Shown here: in pieces, positions 1 through 4,226 of the stretch
How the letters are laid out: each line of letters begins with the position of its first letter
Position numbering within the stretch: position 1 is the first letter of the stretch
Assembly: GCA_015655165.1 (NCBI GenBank)
Contig: JAATFN010000010.1
Span: forward strand, 1-5,387
Length of the DNA stretch: 5,387 nt
Direction of reading: 5' to 3'
Origin: Betaproteobacteria bacterium
GTDB taxonomy: Bacteria > Pseudomonadota > Gammaproteobacteria > Burkholderiales > Burkholderiaceae_D
Translations under genes and position numbers: made by a program
The notes under the pieces: generated by a model
The model's database searches: none
What the model was told of the DNA's origin: nothing
What the model saw: only the letters and a program-made list of their open reading frames with translations

Positions 1-365
1 CCCTTTTTCAAGGGTTGGCCGGATAGCATGGCCAACCACTGACGTATGCCAGAAATCGGCCATCACTTCATATAGATGAGATTGACAGCTGATACCGATA
101 TAAAGTTACCACGCTTGAATGTATATTGTGTCACAAATATTGAAAATCAAGGTATTGCTAAAGCAGTAAAAAATCTGTTGCCTTCGCACTTGAGCAATAC
201 AGCATTATCGCCAGTGCAGTCATCCTGACTAATCAAGATCCAAATCATCCCACACAAGCATCCATGCGTACGAGTCATTGACAAATTGGATATATTGATG
301 AAGTTGCCAGTGACGCGCACTATGGCGAAAAAAGTGTCAACTTATTTTAGGATGGGACATAGTAG
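1..365. other. Unassigned region with no identifiable gene
   Basis: No gene can be named here. Frame +1 is open from the window edge to a TGA at 40-42 (13 residues ending SMANH), which could be the tail of a gene to the left. A minus-strand ATG at 63-61 is also open to the edge, so the orientation of the left neighbour is undecided. A hairpin with arms GGTTGGCC (13-20) and GGCCAACC (30-37) lies at the edge and overlaps a second one (1-5 with 10-14); neither has a T tract. Only short broken frames follow: a 50-codon frame at 76-228 without a Shine-Dalgarno, and an open stretch of about 150-270 in a different frame that resumes after a TGA to end at 350. This could be ordinary intergenic DNA or a decayed gene or insertion-sequence end. 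Confidence 0.4.
13..37. repeat. Perfect 8-bp inverted repeat (hairpin) at the window edge
   Basis: GGTTGGCC at 13-20 and GGCCAACC at 30-37 are perfect inverted copies around a 9-base loop. A second stem, CCCTT (1-5) with AAGGG (10-14), uses bases 13-14 as well, so the two hairpins exclude each other. Neither strand has a run of T after the stem, so this is not a typical intrinsic terminator. Its role is unknown because the sequence to the left is missing. Confidence 0.5.
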
Positions 366-398
366 AAAAAAAGGGACTTCTGTAATGAAGTCCCTTTT
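366..398 (-). terminator. Intrinsic terminator of the tRNA-Gly transcript
   Basis: Read on the minus strand, the stem AAAAGGGACTTC pairs with GAAGTCCCTTTT around a 6-base loop (381-386) and continues into a T run (the A run at 366-372 on the plus strand). It begins 7 bases past the encoded CCA of the tRNA, as expected for a terminator of a single-tRNA transcript. The flanking A/T runs are symmetrical, so it might also work in the plus direction, but no plus-strand gene is seen to end here. Confidence 0.85.
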
Positions 399-404
399 AA
401 AATC

Positions 405-480
405 TGGAGCGGGAGAAGAGTCTCGAACTCTCGACCTATACCTTGGCAAGGTATCGCTCTACCAACTGAGCTACTCCCGC
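405..480 (-). tRNA. tRNA-Gly (anticodon GCC)
   Basis: This is a complete 76-nt tRNA on the minus strand with the CCA end encoded (405-407). The acceptor stem GCGGGAG pairs with CTCCCGC. The D arm has GCTC and GAGC around AGTTGGTA. The anticodon stem TACCT/AGGTA holds the loop TTGCCAA, giving anticodon GCC at 447-445, which reads glycine GGC and GGU codons. The T arm is GAGAG, TTCGAGA, CTCTT, with one G-U pair. The discriminator base is U. It stands alone, with its own terminator 7 bases downstream. No convincing -35/-10 pair is seen upstream; TACATA, about 10 bases before the 5' end, is only a weak -10-like match, so the primary transcript may start further up. Confidence 0.97.
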
Positions 481-709
481 ATGGAGTATGTAAAACAAAC
501 AATACCTGCATTTGCTTTACTTCTTTGCGACTTGCCATGTCTTTCATGTGCTTGTCACCGAAGAAGGCGTGAATTATTCCATAAAATACAGGTAGTACGC
601 TAGTAATATTTGCTGTTTTTTTAATAGAATCACAACTTATCTGATTTCTGGACAGTATTATCAACGTATTTGCTCTTACAAGCGTACTTCCACCACTCAA
701 TCCACCCAT
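481..709. other. Intergenic region between the tRNA and the YceI operon terminator
   Basis: I see no gene or second tRNA in this stretch. The long reading frames that cross it (286-603 plus, 347-709 minus) both run through the tRNA, have no recognisable protein features and are best explained as chance. The minus strand here should contain the tRNA promoter and leader, but no strong sigma-70 match is visible. Confidence 0.5.
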
Positions 710-733
710 AAAAAAAGGAAGCTGTCAGCTTCC
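710..733 (-). terminator. Intrinsic terminator of the b561-YceI-YceI operon
   Basis: On the minus strand, GGAAGCT (733-727 region) pairs perfectly with AGCTTCC around a 3-base GAC loop and is followed at once by seven T residues (A run at 710-716 on the plus strand). It lies about 50 bases after the stop codon of the last YceI gene, in the right place and orientation to end the three-gene operon. A weaker stem, GCCAC (751-755) with GTGGC (763-767), lies between the stop codon and the terminator. Confidence 0.88.
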
Positions 734-783
734 CTTCCTGTTGATAACTGGCCACTAACTGCGTGGCTATGTTCGCAACCTGC

Positions 784-1365
784 TTATTGCGCGAGCGCCT
801 CAACAGACAAAGTCAATGTCACTTCATCACTTGTGGCCGGTGCATATTTACCTGCATTAAACTCGGAACGTTTGATTCGGACCAGTGCATCGGCACCGAG
901 TACTGGTTTCTTGTTCATCGGATGATCGATTGCTGTGAAGTGGATCAACTTCAATGTCACCGGTTTTGTGATGCCTTTGATTGTCAGATCACCATCGACA
1001 GTTGTTGGTTTGTCGCCTTCAAAATTAATTTTTGTCGACTTGAATGTCGCCGTTGGATAGGTTGCTGTATCCAGAAAATCTTTACCTTGGATATGGTCGT
1101 TAAACACGTTAATACCCGTATTCACCGAACGTGTATCGATGGTGACATCGACTTGCCCTGTTTTTGCTTGTGCATCAAAAACAATCGTGCCGCTTGTTGT
1201 ATTGAAACGGCTTGTTTGCGTAGAAAGACCCAGATGGCTATAAGAGAAACGCGCTGCCGAGTGTGTCGGATCGACAGTATAAGTGACAGGTGCAGCAACT
1301 GCAGCTGTCATGACACCACCAGTTAATGCTGTTGCCAGAATCAAATGCGAGAAAGATTTCACCAT
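784..1365 (-). CDS. yceI: YceI-family periplasmic protein (canonical type)
   Basis: This 193-residue protein is the usual length for YceI, a lipocalin-like beta-barrel that binds isoprenoid or quinone lipids in the periplasm. Residues 1-25 form a signal peptide with a small-residue cleavage site (AVAA before PVTY). The mature start has the family pattern YTVDPTHSAARF followed by SHLGLS, including both conserved histidines. FNDHIQGKDFLD and the later FKST and GDLTIKGITKPV segments are also typical. The ATG is preceded by GGAG with a 7-base spacer. It is the last gene of an operon, 37 bases after a second YceI-type gene, and an intrinsic terminator follows. In E. coli, yceI lies next to the b561 gene yceJ. 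The family call is secure; the ligand and physiological role here are inferred. Confidence 0.95.
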   Translation of the reverse strand: MVKSFSHLILATALTGGVMTAAVAAPVTYTVDPTHSAARFSYSHLGLSTQTSRFNTTSGTIVFDAQAKTGQVDVTIDTRSVNTGINVFNDHIQGKDFLDTATYPTATFKSTKINFEGDKPTTVDGDLTIKGITKPVTLKLIHFTAIDHPMNKKPVLGADALVRIKRSEFNAGKYAPATSDEVTLTLSVEALAQ

Positions 1366-1402
1366 ACCGATACTCCAATTAAAAATTACGTTGAAAAACA
1401 GA

Positions 1403-1963
1403 TTATTTTATTGCAGTAGCACTGACTTTAAATGTCACCCCTACTTCGGCTGCTACGATATCGGCGGCTGCCCATGAACCTTCACCAATGGCAAAACTAT
1501 TACGGCGAATTGTAAATTTTCCTGCGAATACACCTTGATTACCGTTTTTGGTAAATGTCACAGGCATGGTTACAGGTTCACTCTTGCCTTTGATTTGCAA
1601 TGTACCAGTAACTTGATAACGGTTGTCGCCTAATGCCTTGATCGATTGTGATTCGAAGCGTGCTTTCGGAAACTTGGCAATACTTAACCAGGTTGGCGTG
1701 ATGACTTCCTCATCACCTTCTGCTGTACCTGTATCGATACTATCCAAAGCCACCTCGATAATGGCTTTACCTTGCTCGGGTTTTGCAGGATCGAATTGCA
1801 GCGTGCTGGTAAAGCGTTTGAATTGCCCATCCATCGACACGCCCATTTGTTTGTAATTAAAGCCAATCGTGCTTTGTGCCGGCACAACAGTCTGGAATGT
1901 CTCAGCCATCGCGGCAGTTGGTAATATTGCTGCAACGATCAATGCTAACGCTAGTTTTTTCAT
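1403..1963 (-). CDS. YceI-family periplasmic protein (divergent paralogue)
   Basis: This 186-residue second YceI-type protein belongs to a different subgroup from its neighbour. Residues 1-20 are a clear signal peptide (MKKLALALIV, then AMA before ETFQ). The YceI layout is kept: STIGFNYKQMGVSMDGQF near the start, FPKARFESQSI in the middle, and the TGTLQIKGKSEPVTMPV segment after it. Where the canonical protein has HS and SHLG, this one has QS and KQMG, so the conserved histidines are gone and ligand contacts probably differ. I chose the ATG at 1963 because GGAG lies 9 bases upstream; the GTG at 1978 would contain that Shine-Dalgarno and add MECTF before the signal peptide. It follows the b561 stop by 15 bases and is surely co-transcribed with it. 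It probably binds a quinone or similar lipid, by inference. Confidence 0.92.
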   Translation of the reverse strand: MKKLALALIVAAILPTAAMAETFQTVVPAQSTIGFNYKQMGVSMDGQFKRFTSTLQFDPAKPEQGKAIIEVALDSIDTGTAEGDEEVITPTWLSIAKFPKARFESQSIKALGDNRYQVTGTLQIKGKSEPVTMPVTFTKNGNQGVFAGKFTIRRNSFAIGEGSWAAADIVAAEVGVTFKVSATAIK

Positions 1964-1978
1964 AAAAGTACACTCCAC

Positions 1979-2521
1979 TTACTTGGAAAAGAATCGTGTC
2001 GGCAACATACGCTCCAGCAACCGATCCTTATTAATGAATTGATGCATGAGAGCGGCCAGTATATGCCCCGCCAAGAATGCGATAAATAACCAATTCAGGT
2101 AACCGTGCACCTGCGCGAGCAAATTACCGAGCTCACGGTCACGTGAAAGTAAATCGGGAATGGGCACAATACCAAACCATACTGTCTGAAACCCCTTCGC
2201 AGAACTCATCAACCAGCCGCTTAGCGGAATGCACAACATCAGCACATACAAGACCCAGTGCGCACCGTGCGCAAGCCATTTGGCTATACGACTCATTGTA
2301 TCCGGTAAATCAGGTGGCACATGAGAAATACGCCATGCAAGCCGAAACAATGCCAACATAAAAATCGTTATGCCAGCCCATTTATGCCACGAGTAAATTT
2401 GCAACTTTTGTGGCGACAGCGGCAAACCGACCATATAAAAGCCCAGCGACAGCATACCGAAGAACAATAAAGCCATTAACCAGTGCAGGCTTTTGGCAGT
2501 AACAGTGTAGTGTCTCGTCAT
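1979..2521 (-). CDS. Cytochrome b561 (CybB/YceJ family)
   Basis: This 180-residue inner-membrane di-heme b protein has four predicted helices at about 12-32, 46-64, 86-107 and 140-160. Candidate heme ligands are His13 (SLHW), His46 (WHKWAG), His139 (QVHGYLNW) and His153 (AGHILAALMH), matching the two pairs known from E. coli CybB. Members move electrons between quinone and another partner; E. coli CybB acts as a superoxide:quinone oxidoreductase. It leads an operon with two YceI-type proteins, echoing E. coli yceJ-yceI, and the YceI partners may carry a quinone-like lipid at the outer face of the membrane. No clear Shine-Dalgarno precedes the ATG. A CusR-like operator lies about 60-90 bases upstream, so control by the neighbouring two-component system is likely. 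Confidence 0.94.
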   Translation of the reverse strand: MTRHYTVTAKSLHWLMALLFFGMLSLGFYMVGLPLSPQKLQIYSWHKWAGITIFMLALFRLAWRISHVPPDLPDTMSRIAKWLAHGAHWVLYVLMLCIPLSGWLMSSAKGFQTVWFGIVPIPDLLSRDRELGNLLAQVHGYLNWLFIAFLAGHILAALMHQFINKDRLLERMLPTRFFSK

Positions 2522-2577
2522 AAAGTGCTGTAAAGGTGATGTTTTACTAAATGTAACGAACTCTACTGTACAGTCGC

Positions 2578-2613
2578 TGACTGTTTACTGACATAAAGAT
2601 AACAATTTTGTCA
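2578..2613 (-). promoter_or_regulatory. Operator A, CusR-box-like, upstream of the b561-YceI-YceI operon
   Basis: On the minus strand the core TGACAAAATTGTTA (2613-2600) matches the CusR consensus TGACAANNTTGTCA with one mismatch. GTCA half-sites follow at offsets +21 (2592-2589) and +32 (2581-2578) from the first base. The segment TCAGTAAACAGTCAG (2591-2577) is nearly identical to one in operator B. A weak -10-like TACAGT (2570-2565) lies just downstream with no good -35, as expected for an activated promoter; that promoter call is tentative. Confidence 0.7.
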
Positions 2614-2636
2614 GGGAACCGTCCAGCATTATTTGA

Positions 2637-2719
2637 AGACAGCTATACCGGCAATATTACCCTTTAAGCGAGTGGGTTATCTAGAAGCTCAAAAGTGAAT
2701 ATTAACCGGTATATTGTCT
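2637..2719. repeat. Long imperfect inverted repeat after the DUF4148-like gene
   Basis: AGACAGCTATACCGG plus CAATATT (2637-2658) and its inverted partner at 2698-2719 share AGACA, TATACCGG and AATATT blocks, offset by one base before and after TATACCGG. The arms are 22 bases and the central loop is 39 bases. It lies just beyond the stop codon of the minus-strand gene ending at 2724 and before operator A. No T tract follows on either strand, so it is not a standard intrinsic terminator. It could stabilise an mRNA end, act as a Rho-assisted stop, bind protein, or be a tiny mobile-element remnant. Confidence 0.6.
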
Positions 2720-2723
2720 AGCA

Positions 2724-3287
2724 TTACGAGTGTTGACCGCGTAATTGCTCGTAACGGGCAAAAGCTGCTTTATATTCGGCGCTGCTGGTATCGACACCAT
2801 GGTCTCCATTCACGAGCGCAGGCATGCCGGCATCATTCCATGCTTTCAGGTCAGAACGCACTTCCTGACGTGTCGCTGTATGAATGATCGCATCTGGGTT
2901 ATGCTGATAAGCAGCTAACTGTGCACGGTATTGGTCACTGTTGATATCAGGTGTCTGGTCGCCAACGGCCACATCTGGCAAGCCTGCTTGACGCCATGCA
3001 GCCAAATCTGCCTTGACTTGTTCGCGGGTCAAATGACTTGTGACGACTTCGTCTGGTTTACCACTCAGTTGTGCATAACGTGCCAGTGCGGCTTTGTATT
3101 GTGCACTATTTGTATCGGTACCTTGCTCTGCCACAGACAGTGCATCCAGACCGGATTGCTTGTAAGCTTGCAAATCGGCACGTACTTGGGCACGTGTCAG
3201 AGGTTGTGTGTTGTCTTGTGCAAATGCGGACATGCTTGCTGCAGAAGCGATCAATGACAATGCGATTACGGATTTTTTGAAGTTCAT
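2724..3287 (-). CDS. Secreted DUF4148-like protein with three tandem repeats
   Basis: This 187-residue protein has a signal peptide at 1-23 (cleavage AFA before QDNTQ), so it should be periplasmic or exported. The mature part is three copies of one 41-residue unit, at 31-71, 87-127 and 139-179. The units align without gaps on TR-x-[EQ]-V-[RK]-[AS]-D-L-x-A-[YW], then [AS]-G-[LM], then D-x-[NS]-S-x-[QE]-Y-[KR]-A and a final Tyr. The LTRAQVRADL-type opening resembles DUF4148, a short family of unknown function from Burkholderiales that normally carries one such unit. It has no cysteine and is rich in Ala, Gln and Asp. The ATG at 3287 has AGGAA 6 bases upstream; a start at 3308 would add seven residues ahead of the signal peptide. 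It is divergent from the two-component operon and has its own operator copy. Function unknown. Confidence 0.88.
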   Translation of the reverse strand: MNFKKSVIALSLIASAASMSAFAQDNTQPLTRAQVRADLQAYKQSGLDALSVAEQGTDTNSAQYKAALARYAQLSGKPDEVVTSHLTREQVKADLAAWRQAGLPDVAVGDQTPDINSDQYRAQLAAYQHNPDAIIHTATRQEVRSDLKAWNDAGMPALVNGDHGVDTSSAEYKAAFARYEQLRGQHS

Positions 3288-3340
3288 GATATGTTCCTGT
3301 TCTTTCATGCCAGTTCATACTGGTGTTATTAAACGAGGCT

Positions 3341-3375
3341 AATTGCGTCAGCCCATGGATGAACTTTACGCAATT
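3341..3375. repeat. 8-bp inverted repeat in the DUF4148-like gene leader region
   Basis: AATTGCGT at 3341-3348 and ACGCAATT at 3368-3375 are perfect inverted copies 19 bases apart. They flank the possible -10 element of the DUF4148-like gene (TAAAGT, 3368-3363 on the minus strand). A second small stem, CCAGT/ACTGG, lies in the leader at 3310-3323. These may be a regulator site or leader structure; chance is possible. Confidence 0.35.
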
Positions 3376-3380
3376 GACAC

Positions 3381-3416
3381 TGACATGTTCATGACGCCAT
3401 ACGGACAATTTTGTCA
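3381..3416 (-). promoter_or_regulatory. Operator C, CusR-box-like, facing the DUF4148-like gene
   Basis: On the minus strand the core TGACAAAATTGTCC (3416-3403) differs from the CusR consensus at one base. GTCA follows at +21 (3395-3392) and +32 (3384-3381), the same layout as operator A. A weak -10-like TAAAGT (3368-3363) lies downstream, giving a leader of about 70 bases before the ATG at 3287. The core could also act on the divergent regulator operon, because the two cores in this intergenic region are centred only 36 bases apart. Confidence 0.68.
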
Positions 3417-3438
3417 GTTAAAACACATGTGATTAATC

Positions 3439-3474
3439 TGACAAAATTATCAGCAAACAGTCAGTAGACAGGCA
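3439..3474 (+). promoter_or_regulatory. Operator B, CusR-box-like, upstream of the response regulator
   Basis: The core TGACAAAATTATCA (3439-3452) has one mismatch to the CusR consensus. GTCA follows at +21 (3460-3463) and a weaker GGCA at +32 (3471-3474). The segment TCAGCAAACAGTCAG (3450-3464) matches operator A at 14 of 15 bases but sits 11 bases, one helical turn, closer to the core. A weak -10-like TACAAG at 3478-3483 would give a leader of about 30 bases. The likely role is autoregulation. Confidence 0.7.
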
Positions 3475-3518
3475 CGCTACAAGTGGTAGACTGCACACAG
3501 AGCTCAGTGGAGAATCTC

Positions 3519-4226
3519 ATGCGTTTGTTAATTGTTGAAGACGAAGAAAAAACATCTTCCTACGTATACCGTGGCTTGACGGAACTCGGTTATACAGTCG
3601 ATGTTGCCGACAATGGTGTTGACGGTTTGCATAACGCGCTTGAATTCGATTATGACGCTATTATTCTGGATGTCATGCTGCCAGGCCAAGATGGATTTCA
3701 GGTGTTGTCCGGTTTACGTCAACATAAAAAAACACCTGTCATCATGTTGTCGGCACGTGGCACTGTAAACGACCGGGTTGCCGGATTGCGTCAAGGAGCA
3801 GACGACTATCTGCCCAAACCGTTTTCTTTTACAGAACTGGTCGCCCGCCTGCAAGCGCTGGTACGTCGACGTACCAGTGATGGCACAGATATCACCCATC
3901 TGCAAGTCGGCGACATGTATATGGATTTACTTGCGCGCAAAGTCACACGTGCGAATCATCGCATTGATCTGACTGCGAAAGAGTTTTCTTTATTGAGCTT
4001 GCTGGCACGCCACGAAGGTGAAGTACTGTCAAAAATGATGATTGCCGAACAAGTATGGGATATGAATTTCGATAGCGATGCGAATGTCGTCGAGGCAGCA
4101 ATCAAAAGATTACGTACTAAAATTGATGCTCCCTATTCCGACAAATTATTGCATACCGTACGTGGCATGGGTTATGTACTGGAAGTGCGTCATGACATAT
4201 CCGAAGTGGTTGATGCACAATCATGA
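3519..4226 (+). CDS. OmpR-family response regulator, CusR/CopR/IrlR (heavy-metal) type
   Basis: This 235-residue two-domain regulator has the usual length. The receiver domain (about 1-115) shows acidic residues Glu7-Asp8-Glu9, phospho-acceptor Asp51 in ILDVMLPG, Ser78, and Lys100 in DDYLPKPF with Tyr97 as the switch aromatic. A winged-helix DNA-binding domain follows (about 130-225), with LTAKEFSLLSLLARHEGEVL, the VVEAAIKRLRTKID recognition region and the HTVRGMGYVLE hairpin. The opening EDEEKTSSYVYRGLTELGY and DGLHNAL are typical of the copper/heavy-metal subgroup, which includes HprR (YedW). There are no cysteines. The ATG at 3519 has GGAG 6 bases upstream; an in-frame GTG at 3483 would overlap the likely -10 element and is not used. 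The kinase gene overlaps by ATGA. Three CusR-like operators nearby suggest its targets. Confidence 0.95.
   Translation: MRLLIVEDEEKTSSYVYRGLTELGYTVDVADNGVDGLHNALEFDYDAIILDVMLPGQDGFQVLSGLRQHKKTPVIMLSARGTVNDRVAGLRQGADDYLPKPFSFTELVARLQALVRRRTSDGTDITHLQVGDMYMDLLARKVTRANHRIDLTAKEFSLLSLLARHEGEVLSKMMIAEQVWDMNFDSDANVVEAAIKRLRTKIDAPYSDKLLHTVRGMGYVLEVRHDISEVVDAQS

Noticed and set aside
1..37. The edge hairpin as an intrinsic terminator
   Set aside because: No T run follows the stem on either strand, and the stem overlaps a frame that may be coding.
76..228. A 50-codon plus-strand frame starting MRLTADTD
   Set aside because: No ribosome binding site, no recognised motif and no signal peptide or membrane segment; kept only as part of the possible decayed region.
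279..292. TGACAAATTGGATA as a fourth copy of the operator
   Set aside because: Only the first half-site matches; the spacing and second half do not fit TGACAANNTTGTCA, and no GTCA ladder follows.
286..603. A 105-codon plus-strand reading frame
   Set aside because: It runs antisense through the tRNA-Gly and its terminator, has no Shine-Dalgarno and no recognisable protein features.
347..709. A 120-codon minus-strand reading frame
   Set aside because: It contains the tRNA gene and terminator in full; the translated composition shows no domain and no start signal.
763..1326. A 187-codon plus-strand frame, very rich in cysteine
   Set aside because: It is the antisense shadow of the canonical YceI gene; the Cys-rich translation is an artefact of the opposite strand's codons.
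2931..3257. A 108-codon plus-strand Cys-rich frame and an overlapping frame at 3071-3280
   Set aside because: Both are antisense to the DUF4148-like gene, whose signal peptide and repeats are unmistakable.
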